Below are positions 1-6,061 of a stretch of DNA of 9,286 nucleotides, one piece after another. Below the pieces are notes generated by a model, which worked only from the letters and a program-made list of their open reading frames with translations, was not told where the DNA came from and did not search any database. How positions within the stretch are numbered: position 1 is the first letter of the stretch; each line of letters begins with the position of its first letter. This DNA is from DAOUAJ01 sp034433615. GTDB taxonomy: Bacteria > Chloroflexota > Anaerolineae > DUEN01. The position numbers were made by a program, and so were the translations under genes. The DNA lies in contig DAOUAJ010000323.1 in assembly GCA_034433615.1 (NCBI GenBank), positions 1-9,286 of the forward strand, in the 5' to 3' direction.

Positions 1-96
1 GTAGCGGTACTTCACACTTTCCAGGTAGCCGAAGACGTCCTGCTTGCCCTCACACTGGAGGCCGTGGAAGGCGTAGGAGACGATGGAGATGTTCAT
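1..96 (-). CDS. Sugar phosphate isomerase/epimerase-like protein, N-terminal part
   Basis: Only the first 32 codons are in the window; the gene runs off the left edge. The translation begins MNISIVSYAFHGL and continues with a DVFGYLESVKYRY stretch. This resembles the first beta strand and helix of xylose-isomerase-like TIM-barrel proteins (sugar phosphate isomerase/epimerase family), which isomerise or epimerise sugars in the cytoplasm. The ATG at 94-96 is preceded by a good ribosome binding site (AAGGAG read on the minus strand, about 101-109). A TTGACA-like -35 lies at 166-171 but has no convincing -10 at normal spacing. A small palindrome, GCCCT-TC-AGGGC at 145-156, lies in the leader and could be an operator. 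The substrate cannot be told from this fragment. Confidence 0.65.
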   Translation of the reverse strand, partial: MNISIVSYAFHGLQCEGKQDVFGYLESVKYRY

Positions 97-177
97 AAGC
101 GTTCTCCTTGGACTGAAATGAGCAATGCAACGGTGGCTACAATTGCCCTTCAGGGCGATAGCGACTGTCAACGAGAT

Positions 178-525
178 TCAGTACGGACGTACAACCTGAA
201 GGCCAGGCAGGGGTGAGAAATGTTTGTCGTTCAGAAAGTCTACCAGGATGGACGTTTCGATCAAGTGAGCGTAATTATCCATCTCGCCGTTCCTCGATTC
301 TGCGGCGCAGTTCTGGGTAAATCGAATCGGATCCTGGATATCCGAGCGGTCGGCCCACAAGCCAAAGGCTGGATGCTCACCGCGGTGAGGGAGCGGCATC
401 TTGAACGCCGATTGAGCCTTGAACTGCAAGAACTCGATAAAGCGTGCCACCTCTGCCAGACTGTCAGGAGGTAGTTGGGCTATCTGTTGCATCACAAATT
501 CGCGTGTGGTCGGCTGTTCTCCCAT
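178..525 (-). pseudogene. Broken VapBC-like toxin-antitoxin pair, antitoxin frame fused to truncated PIN toxin
   Basis: The first ~70 residues, starting MGEQPTTREFV at the ATG 523-525, look like a DUF2281-type antitoxin. There is a helical segment (QQIAQLPPDSLAEVARFIEF) and a C-terminal HPAFGLWADR motif typical of this antitoxin group. Around 308-315 the frame is off by one base. Read in the other frame, the continuation is LRRRIEERRDG followed by a TAA at 275-277, a natural antitoxin tail. The intact antitoxin would be about 83 residues. The current frame instead runs into ATG 280-282, where MDNYAHLIETSILVDFL is the start of a PIN-domain toxin; the antitoxin stop and toxin start overlap as ATGGATAA. 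The toxin loses similarity after about 20 residues, and its usual first acidic residue (DTS) is Glu here. The open frame therefore encodes a 114-residue chimera without a working PIN domain. The family naming is from recognition of motifs, not a search. Confidence 0.7.
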
Positions 526-553
526 AACGAGACCTCTCACCGTATGTAAGAGA

Positions 554-582
554 ATTGTACTACCAACCTTCCAAAGAATCAA
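554..582 (-). promoter_or_regulatory. Sigma-70-type promoter of the broken antitoxin-toxin unit
   Basis: Read on the minus strand, TTGATT (577-582) and TACAAT (554-559) are separated by exactly 17 bases. Transcription would start near 547, about 20 bases before the ATG at 523-525. A GAGAGG ribosome binding site lies just upstream of that ATG. The -35 hexamer lies inside one copy of a 16-bp direct repeat (568-583). Confidence 0.5.
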
Positions 583-662
583 CCCGGCGTCAACTGTTCA
601 CAACCCGCCAGCTACCAGCTACCTGTTACTTGCTACCTGCTACCTGCTTCCAAAGAATCAAC
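568..662. repeat. Pair of 16-bp direct repeats
   Basis: The same 16 bases (CTTCCAAAGAATCAAC) occur at 568-583 and 647-662, 79 bases apart. The second copy ends right at the 3' end of the polyferredoxin gene, whose stop codon is at 663-665. The first carries the -35 element of the antitoxin promoter. The interval holds a heptamer tandem repeat. The arrangement suggests local duplication or insertion of the intervening segment. Confidence 0.8.
611..652. repeat. Tandem 7-bp repeat, six units
   Basis: Six consecutive 7-base units of consensus GCTACCT fill this stretch: GCTACCA, GCTACCT, GTTACTT, GCTACCT, GCTACCT, GCTTCCA. It is a short minisatellite between two genes that both read leftward. No coding potential is credible here. 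The last unit merges into the second 16-bp direct repeat. Confidence 0.85.
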
Positions 663-2204
663 TCAAAACACCACCGCGCTCAAATCGGTGGGCACGTAGA
701 CCTGAATCGCCGCCTCGCCGCTCAACGGGCAGTGGTTCTCGCAGATGCCGCAGCCGATGCAACGCTCCCGCACCACCTGGGGGCGCTTGACCTGCACCAT
801 CGTGCCGTCCGGGGCTCGCACTTCCACCTCCTCCAGCAAAATTGCCTTGTCCGGAACCGGACACATCTCCTCGCAGACGATGCAGTTGCGGGCGTCGGCC
901 CACGGGATGCAGCGGTCGCGATGAATGGCCGCGTGGCCGATCACCCTTTGCCGTTTCTCCTCTAGCGACAGTGGCGGGATGGCGCCCACGGGGCAGGCCT
1001 GGCCGCAGGCGTTGCAAGAGTAATCGCAGTAGCCCAGCCGGGGTACCAGCACCGGCGTCCACAGCCCGGCCCAACCGGCCTCAACGAGACTGGGCTGCAG
1101 GCCCGACGTGGGGCAGACCCTCAGGCAGATGCCGCAGCGGATGCACCTGGAGAGGAAATCATTTTCGCGGGCGCCGGGCGGGCGGATCAGGCGAGGGTGG
1201 TCGTGGCCGGCGGCCGGCTCCGCGCCGAACAATCCCAGCGCGGCCAGCGTCGCCCCGGCCGAGGCGATCAACTGTCGGCGCGACGGGTCGTAAGCGCGCC
1301 AGGGTGCACGCCAGACGCCTGGCCGCCAGTGGCTGACGAAGTGCTGCTCCGAGCGCGGGCAGGTGGGCACGCAGTCCAGGCACATAATGCATTCCGAGGG
1401 ATCGCTCTCATGGTGACGGGCCGGGTCAATGGTCCCCGTGGGGCAGGCGCGGGCACAGCGATGGCATTCCAGGCAATCGCTGCCCACAGTGCGCCGCAGC
1501 CAGGCGACCTTGCTCACCAGCCCTAGCAGCGCGCCCAGCGGACACAGGTAGCGACACCAAAGACGGTCGCGGGCCGCGTTCAGTGCCAGGATGCCGGCGA
1601 AGAGCAGTGCCACCAGGACGTTGAGCCCGTAAAGCGGCTGATACACAGGCAGGACAGGGCCACGAGCCACGCCCTCGAAGGCATCCAGTGGGCCGCGCAA
1701 TGGCGGCAGGCGGTAGAGTGCCGTCTCGGCCGCGGTGATCAGGTAAATGAGCGCCGGCCATACAGCAGTCGCCAGCGCCCGGTAGATGAGCGTGATGGGA
1801 TCGAGGAATAGGAAGGTCAGATTGCCCAGCAAGGCCGCGATCAGGACGAGGACGAGCAGGAAGTACTTGATCTGTCGCCAGCGTGGTCTAAGATCGGCTT
1901 GCTTGAGCTGCGCCCGGCGCGCCGGCACCCAGTCCAGCACGGTCCCCAGCGGGCAGATCCAGCCGCACCAGACCCGGCCTAGCACCAGCGTGGCCAGCAG
2001 CGTGATCACACTGCCCAGCAACATCGTGGGCACAATGTGTCGGGCGGAGAGCATCGTGGCCAGCCCGGCCAGGGGATCGAAACGAAAGAACAGATCAGCC
2101 GGCAGCCAACGGCCGCGAGCTGCCTTCAGAAACAGGTAAATAAAAAACAGGAACAAGACGAACTGCACCCACGGGCGCAACCGGCGCCAGGTCTGTGCGT
2201 GCAA
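663..2204 (-). CDS. NapH/NapG-like membrane polyferredoxin fusion (4Fe-4S binding protein)
   Basis: Membrane electron-transfer protein of the NapH/MauN type fused to a NapG-like ferredoxin. Numbering is from the proposed TTG start (513 residues). Membrane segments lie near 11-26, 56-79, 113-135 and 188-210. Two CxxxCP motifs (C80GWIC84P and C217RYLC221P) flank the membrane core, as in NapH. Two classic CxxCxxCxxxCP sites follow at about 244-254 and 272-282. Next comes an internal twin-arginine-like signal (SRRQLIASAG, RR at 309-310, then a hydrophobic stretch), as at the start of NapG. Four more cysteine clusters follow at 354-364, 393-404 (first spacing three), 432-448 (first spacing eight) and 482-492, so six [4Fe-4S] sites are possible. 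The frame is open to a GTG at 2298-2300, with an ATG at 2247-2249. I prefer TTG 2202-2204 because only it has a strong Shine-Dalgarno (GGAAGGA, five bases away) and the extra N-terminus comes from repeat-like DNA. It is likely last in a cluster with the alcohol dehydrogenase and DUF362 genes. The electron donor and acceptor are unknown. Confidence 0.85.
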   Translation of the reverse strand: MHAQTWRRLRPWVQFVLFLFFIYLFLKAARGRWLPADLFFRFDPLAGLATMLSARHIVPTMLLGSVITLLATLVLGRVWCGWICPLGTVLDWVPARRAQLKQADLRPRWRQIKYFLLVLVLIAALLGNLTFLFLDPITLIYRALATAVWPALIYLITAAETALYRLPPLRGPLDAFEGVARGPVLPVYQPLYGLNVLVALLFAGILALNAARDRLWCRYLCPLGALLGLVSKVAWLRRTVGSDCLECHRCARACPTGTIDPARHHESDPSECIMCLDCVPTCPRSEQHFVSHWRPGVWRAPWRAYDPSRRQLIASAGATLAALGLFGAEPAAGHDHPRLIRPPGARENDFLSRCIRCGICLRVCPTSGLQPSLVEAGWAGLWTPVLVPRLGYCDYSCNACGQACPVGAIPPLSLEEKRQRVIGHAAIHRDRCIPWADARNCIVCEEMCPVPDKAILLEEVEVRAPDGTMVQVKRPQVVRERCIGCGICENHCPLSGEAAIQVYVPTDLSAVVF

Positions 2205-2223
2205 TATTTTCCTTCCCCAAGGA
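2205..2223 (-). promoter_or_regulatory. Ribosome binding site in a small hairpin before the polyferredoxin gene
   Basis: On the minus strand GGAAGGA (2210-2216) sits five bases before the TTG at 2202-2204, which decides my start choice. The AAGGA of this site (2210-2214) is perfectly complementary to TCCTT (2219-2223) across a GGGG loop. The ribosome binding site could therefore be partly masked in the mRNA. The hairpin has only five pairs, so the effect may be weak. Confidence 0.4.
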
Positions 2224-2243
2224 GGACTGTAAAGTCTGTACAA

Positions 2244-2298
2244 CGTCATCCCGAGCCACGCTTTTTGCGGCCTGCGGCCACAGGCGACGAGGAATCTC
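2244..2298. repeat. Possible interspersed intergenic repeat element
   Basis: On the plus strand this stretch opens CGTCATCCCGAGC and closes GACGAGGAATCTC, with an inner inverted repeat (GCCTG/CAGGC). The outer ends match, as I recall them, a style of short intergenic repeat that is scattered through many bacterial genomes. Only one copy is in the window, so the repeat nature is an inference. It lies between the alcohol dehydrogenase stop (2343) and the preferred start of the polyferredoxin gene. Confidence 0.35.
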
Positions 2299-2342
2299 AC
2301 GCAAAAGGGAGACCTTTCACTCCACTTGAGGCGAGATGTTCT

Positions 2343-3548
2343 CTACAGAGCGCGGCGCAGGATCTCCTTGAGATCCTCCAGCATCACTGGCCGCGAGTTG
2401 ATGAGCATCAGCCGTTTCATGCCGAAGGCCGCCTCGGCAATACGGTCAATCTGCTCCGCCGTGATGCCGATCTCTGTGAGGTGCATCGGCAGCCCCACGG
2501 CTCGCTCCAGGCGACGTACGGCCTCTACGGCGCGCATGGCGGCCTGGATCTCCGTCAGACCCTGGACCTCTTCGCCCATAGCTCGGGCGATGGCAGCGAA
2601 CGCCTGAGGCCGCGCCGGCAGGTTGAATTCCATCACGTAGGGCAGGAGCAGAGCGTTGCCCTCCCCGTGGGGGCGATGGGCCAGCGAGCCCAGCGGGTAC
2701 TCCAGGGCGTGCACGATGCCCACGCCCGCGTTGGAGAAGGCCATGCCCGCCAGCAGGCTGCCCAGGTGCACCTGCGTCCGCGCCTCCAGCTCGTCGCCGT
2801 GATGTACGGCCCGCTCCAGATGCGCGCTGATGAGCTCGATGGCGCGCAGGGCCACGATGTCGGTGAGCGGCCCCTTGCCCTGGTACAGGGCGGAACCTTC
2901 GGGTGGCGGAACTGTGGCGTGGAAATCAATATTGGTGTAAGCCTCGATGGCGTGGGTGAGTGCATCCAGGCCGGCCGAGGCTGTAAGCCGGGGCGGACAG
3001 GTCAGAGTCAACTCAGGATCACAAAGGGCGACAGCCGGGCGCACGAAGTTGCTGAGGATTGCCCCTTTCGTCCCAGCCTGCCGATCCTTGAGCACGGCCG
3101 CGGCCGAGACCTCGGACCCTGTGCCGGCCGTAGTGGAGACAGCGATGAGCGGCATGATCGGTCCCGGCACCCGGTTCTCCCCGATGTAATCGCGGGGAGA
3201 ACCGCCATATCGGGCGACGACCGCGGCCGCCTTGCCCAGGTCTATGTTACTGCCACCTCCCAGGCTGACCGCGGCATCATAATCGCCGGCGCGCAGCCGA
3301 TCCGCGCAGGCCGCCACGGTTTCCAGGGAAGGTTCCGGCTCACCCCCGTCGAAGAGATCCACCTCCACACCAGCCGTCTGGAGAGGAGCGGTCACTTTCT
3401 GCGCCAGGCCGGCCCGCACCAGCGGCGCATCGGTGATCAACAGGACGCGTCGTATCTGGCGTTGTCGGGCCAGGGGTTCCAGTTGTCCGACGGCGCCCGG
3501 GCCGAAGACAATCTGGCCTGTCGTATGGAAAGTCCAAAATGCTTTCAC
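2343..3548 (-). CDS. Iron-containing alcohol dehydrogenase
   Basis: Group III (Fe-dependent) alcohol dehydrogenase, 401 residues, the usual family length. It would oxidise an alcohol or hydroxyacid with NAD(P) in the cytoplasm. The N-terminal Rossmann-like part carries GGGSNID (97-103). The STTAGTGSEVS motif is at 138-148. Metal ligands are visible as D195 and H199 in GLDALTHAIEAY, and H280 and H294 in the C-terminal HALEYPLG...HRPHGEGN block. The family's second His of the HAxxH motif is Tyr here (Y284). An insert with a LYQGKGPLTD element (221-230) is like that of hydroxyacid-oxoacid transhydrogenase (ADHFE1)-like members, so that activity is an alternative. The start is GTG (3546-3548) behind a near-perfect ribosome binding site (GGGAGG, six bases away). 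It follows the DUF362 gene by 17 bases and is almost certainly co-transcribed with it. The substrate is not predictable from sequence alone. Confidence 0.93.
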   Translation of the reverse strand: MKAFWTFHTTGQIVFGPGAVGQLEPLARQRQIRRVLLITDAPLVRAGLAQKVTAPLQTAGVEVDLFDGGEPEPSLETVAACADRLRAGDYDAAVSLGGGSNIDLGKAAAVVARYGGSPRDYIGENRVPGPIMPLIAVSTTAGTGSEVSAAAVLKDRQAGTKGAILSNFVRPAVALCDPELTLTCPPRLTASAGLDALTHAIEAYTNIDFHATVPPPEGSALYQGKGPLTDIVALRAIELISAHLERAVHHGDELEARTQVHLGSLLAGMAFSNAGVGIVHALEYPLGSLAHRPHGEGNALLLPYVMEFNLPARPQAFAAIARAMGEEVQGLTEIQAAMRAVEAVRRLERAVGLPMHLTEIGITAEQIDRIAEAAFGMKRLMLINSRPVMLEDLKEILRRAL

Positions 3549-3565
3549 GGTTCCCTCCCGCCTCG

Positions 3566-4525
3566 TCAGAGGGCGATTTCCTCGATCTTAATGGCGCTGA
3601 GGTCCATCTGGCCCAGCCCCATCCCGGCGGCCGCCTTGATGTAGCCAATGTCGGACGGCTGCTTACCGAACAGGGTGGTGCTGTAGGCATCAACGGCTAC
3701 GATGTCGGTGCTGGCGATGACTGTGTCCAGCTTCTTGACGTCGTCCAGATTGCCGCCGGTGGGGCCATTGGCCACCAGGATGCGCACGGCATCCATCACG
3801 GTCAACCTGGGGCGGATGACGGTCGCCAGATCGGCCAGACGTTGGTGCAGGTTAATGTGGAGCGACTGGCGGCGATCAATCACCCCCATCGCATTCTTGA
3901 GGGCCAATGTCAACCCGGCCAGGTTGTGGTGCTTGGCGATGGGCACGTTGATCAGCACGTCGGCCTCCAGCACATCTGCGTAGATCCGCCACTTCTGGAT
4001 GTCCTTGCCTTGCGGGATGGGGGTCTCCGCAAACTTGATCGGGCTCATCACCTCCATGATGCCGCCAACCTCCCCCACTGCCTGGCCGATCCCCGACCGC
4101 TCATAGGCGGCCTGGGGCGTGCCGCCGAAGGGGAAGTCCATCACACGCACACGCTTAGCACCGGCTCCCAGACACAAGGCGACGATGGCCGCCACCACCT
4201 GTGGGTTGGTAGTGCTGGCGTATTCCGGGCCATGGTAGGCGTTGCAGATGTTGGGCTTGACGATGACGTCGTCACCTTTTTGGACGAAGCGTTCGATGCC
4301 GCCCAGGGCGGCGATGGCGCGCCGGGTCAGCTCGGCCGGGTCAGCGTCGGTGCCGCGGGCCACGGCCAAATAGGCAGCTTCGGCGGATCGGGCCGGTCTA
4401 GCAGGTTCGGCCGCGGGAGCGGCAGGCCGGGTTGGAGCGCACCCGTTGATCCCCAGCGCGACCCCGGCTGCGGACAGTGCCAACACACGTTTTATGAACT
4501 CGCGACGATTCCACATCTCAGACAT
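3566..4525 (-). CDS. DUF362 domain protein, Tat-exported lipoprotein
   Basis: A 319-residue protein of the DUF362 family, whose biochemical role is not established; many members sit beside or carry 4Fe-4S domains. The N-terminus has a twin-arginine motif (NRREFIK, residues 6-12), a hydrophobic stretch, and a lipobox-like INGC ending at C29. It should be folded in the cytoplasm, exported by Tat and lipid-anchored outside the membrane. A low-complexity Pro/Ala linker follows. DUF362 hallmarks are VIVKPN (about 87-92), the NVP-x-AKHHN...LKNAMG block (about 193-214) and DIVAVDAYSTTLFG (about 274-287). There is no ferredoxin domain in this copy, which fits with a separate polyferredoxin gene in the cluster. 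The ATG at 4523-4525 is preferred over one at 4544-4546 because AGGAAG lies seven bases upstream of it. It is the first gene of the leftward cluster. No clear promoter was seen. Confidence 0.9.
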   Translation of the reverse strand: MSEMWNRREFIKRVLALSAAGVALGINGCAPTRPAAPAAEPARPARSAEAAYLAVARGTDADPAELTRRAIAALGGIERFVQKGDDVIVKPNICNAYHGPEYASTTNPQVVAAIVALCLGAGAKRVRVMDFPFGGTPQAAYERSGIGQAVGEVGGIMEVMSPIKFAETPIPQGKDIQKWRIYADVLEADVLINVPIAKHHNLAGLTLALKNAMGVIDRRQSLHINLHQRLADLATVIRPRLTVMDAVRILVANGPTGGNLDDVKKLDTVIASTDIVAVDAYSTTLFGKQPSDIGYIKAAAGMGLGQMDLSAIKIEEIAL

Positions 4526-4812
4526 GGTCCTTCTTCCTATCTTCATCGTCGAATCCTCTGGCTGCTAACCAAGGTAAATCCTCGCAAGACTTACAATGAG
4601 CTACCATCTAATTGTAACCGAAAGCTCGACCAGTCGGTATGCGTAGCGTCATCATCCCGCATTACGCAGCCATGAAACCCTTGGGCCTTTCGATGCTCTT
4701 ACGGCCGCGCAGGTGGGAACAGTGTGAGAAGGGTGGTATAATGGGCACAATTCTGGTAAGAAGAGATTTATCGGCTGATTAAGGCGTTGCAGCGGCTGGT
4801 GAGGAGGTAAGC
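4526..4812. other. Divergent intergenic region between DUF362 and lutA-like genes
   Basis: This gap separates two outward-facing transcription units. It has an extended -10 promoter for the rightward gene at 4734-4742. On the minus strand a TACAAT (4613-4618) is the best -10 candidate for the DUF362 cluster, but no good -35 accompanies it. An inverted repeat with six-base arms (TGCGTA at 4640-4645, TACGCA at 4663-4668) lies between the two and could be a regulator site. No RNA gene or further coding frame is convincing. Confidence 0.5.
4734..4742 (+). promoter_or_regulatory. Extended -10 promoter for the lutA-like gene
   Basis: A perfect TATAAT (4737-4742) is preceded by TGG (4734-4736), giving the extended -10 form. 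No recognisable -35 is present 16-18 bases upstream, which is common for extended -10 promoters. The start site would be near 4749, leaving a leader of about 64 bases. Confidence 0.6.
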
Positions 4813-5580
4813 ATGGCAGTCCTGCCGTTACATCCGCTGGGAAATGTGCGTACTGTGACCCTCTTTGTCACCTGCATGGTGGATATGCTCTATCCCGAAA
4901 TCGGAGAGGCGGTGGTCAGTCTGCTGGAGGGCCTGGGGCTGGAGGTGGTGTTTCCTGAGGATCAGACGTGCTGCGGGCAGCCTGCTTATAACGCCGGCTA
5001 CCGGGACGATGCTCGCGCGCTGGTCCTGCGCTTTCTGGACGTCTTTGAAGACGCCGAGGTGATCGTGACGCCGTCCGGGTCATGCGCCGCCATGGTCCGG
5101 CATGCCTATCCTGACTTGTTAGCTGACGATTTGACAGCACTGCGGCGCGCCCAGTACCTGGCCGAGCGCACCTGGGAGTTCAGTCAGTTCCTGGTCGAAG
5201 GATTGGGGATAACCGATGTGGGTGCGCGTTTTGAGGGTAAGATCGCGTATCATGACTCATGTCACTTAGCGCGCGGATTGGGGATTACACAGCCCCCACG
5301 CGTGCTGCTGAGTCACGTGCGCGGCGCGCAACTGGTTGACCTGCCTGGCCACGATGAGTGCTGCGGATTCGGCGGGCTGTTCGCGATCAAGATGCCGGAA
5401 ATTTCCTCAGCCATGCTGGCGCGCAAGCTGCAGAACATCGCCCGCAGCGGCGCGGACCTTGTCGTAACCTGCGATGTGAGTTGCATGACTCAGATCAACG
5501 GCGGGCTCAGCCGATCTCACGTACCCCAGCGCGTCTGGCACTTAGCTCAGTTCCTGGCCGAGCATCGCACAGCATCGTAA
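4813..5580 (+). CDS. lutA: LutA/YkgE-type CCG-domain (Fe-S) protein
   Basis: A 255-residue protein of the family that includes LutA of the L-lactate oxidation complex LutABC and, more distantly, the heterodisulfide reductase B subunit and GlpC. Two CCG cysteine-rich domains are complete. The first has C21, C53-C54-G (CCGQP) and C91 (SGSC). The second has C150 (HDSCH), C183-C184-G (CCGFGG), C220 and C224. Such domains bind an iron-sulfur cluster and pass electrons in the cytoplasm. The length matches LutA. The start is well fixed by a GGAGGT ribosome binding site four bases before ATG. In known operons lutA is followed by lutB and lutC. Here neither follows; the gene ends against a transporter remnant read from the other strand. 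It may act with LutB/LutC encoded elsewhere or with another flavoprotein. No terminator is visible after it. Confidence 0.88.
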   Translation: MAVLPLHPLGNVRTVTLFVTCMVDMLYPEIGEAVVSLLEGLGLEVVFPEDQTCCGQPAYNAGYRDDARALVLRFLDVFEDAEVIVTPSGSCAAMVRHAYPDLLADDLTALRRAQYLAERTWEFSQFLVEGLGITDVGARFEGKIAYHDSCHLARGLGITQPPRVLLSHVRGAQLVDLPGHDECCGFGGLFAIKMPEISSAMLARKLQNIARSGADLVVTCDVSCMTQINGGLSRSHVPQRVWHLAQFLAEHRTAS

Positions 5581-5588
5581 CAACGAGC

Positions 5589-6015
5589 AACCTTCCGCTA
5601 CCGGCTCGAAGTAGGCACTGACCCCAAGGAGCACCAGGCTGTTGATGATCATGCCGGTGACGTCTGCCCCCAGCAAGGTCCCCAGGATGCTTCCGGCTCC
5701 TCCGAAGAGAGGAGTGCCGCCGATGACCACGGCGGCGATGGGGATATCCGTTCTGAGCCGCTGGAGGACCTGGGCCGACTCCTCCAGCATACGGCATCTG
5801 TCCAGGACCAAGCCACGCACCAACTTCTGTCCTAGGAAGATGTTGGCCATCACGTCATGCTGGTCCACGAGCGCCAGGTTCTGGTAGACGGTCGCGATCC
5901 CCAGGGCCATGGCATGGCGAGGGTTGTGAAAGGTCACGGGGCGGCCATCCACTCGGATTGTCCCCACGTCTGGCTGGTAGGCACCGGAGATAATCTTGAT
6001 CGCGGTTATTGACAT
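5589..6015 (-). pseudogene. Remnant of a sugar ABC transporter: ATPase fragment fused to permease fragment
   Basis: The open frame is a chimera. Residues about 6-90 match the start of RbsA/XylG/MglA-type sugar ABC ATPases (KIISGAYQPDVGTI, VYQNLALVDQHDVMANIFLG). The part carrying the Walker A loop, which comes just before KIISGAY, is missing, as are the signature motif and Walker B. From about residue 93 it switches to the C-terminal part of an RbsC-type permease (IAAVVIGGTPLFGGAGSI, LGTLLGA, LVLLGVSAYFEPV). The switch, near 5737-5745, keeps the frame. The permease match stops at about residue 142 (near 5589), and the last 15 residues are junk. A deletion thus removed the ATPase C-terminal part and most of the permease. 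It cannot work as a transporter. The 5' end is overlapped by the promoter of the thiamine operon. Confidence 0.8.
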
Positions 6016-6037
6016 GTCCTCATGACCGTGTTATATT
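6009..6037 (+). promoter_or_regulatory. Promoter of the thiamine salvage operon
   Basis: A consensus TTGACA (6009-6014) and a TATATT (6032-6037) are separated by 17 bases. TGT directly before the -10 also gives an extended -10. Transcription would start near 6044, about 18 bases before the riboswitch. The -35 lies at the end of the ABC transporter remnant. Confidence 0.75.
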
Positions 6038-6061
6038 AGTAGCGCGATGACACACAAATAG

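Noticed and set aside
220..474. Small plus-strand open frame opposite the antitoxin remnant
   Set aside because: The minus strand has the recognisable antitoxin and PIN motifs and a promoter; the plus frame has no ribosome binding site or family match.
611..652. CRISPR-like array
   Set aside because: The units are 7 bases and directly adjacent, with no spacers, so it is a plain tandem repeat.
2037..3644. Long plus-strand open frame of 535 codons
   Set aside because: It lies opposite the polyferredoxin and alcohol dehydrogenase genes, has no recognisable domain, and its length is explained by the GC-rich codon pattern of the true genes.
3539..4675. Plus-strand open frame of 378 codons
   Set aside because: It is antisense to the DUF362 gene, which has clear family motifs, a Tat signal and a ribosome binding site. 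The plus frame shows none of these.
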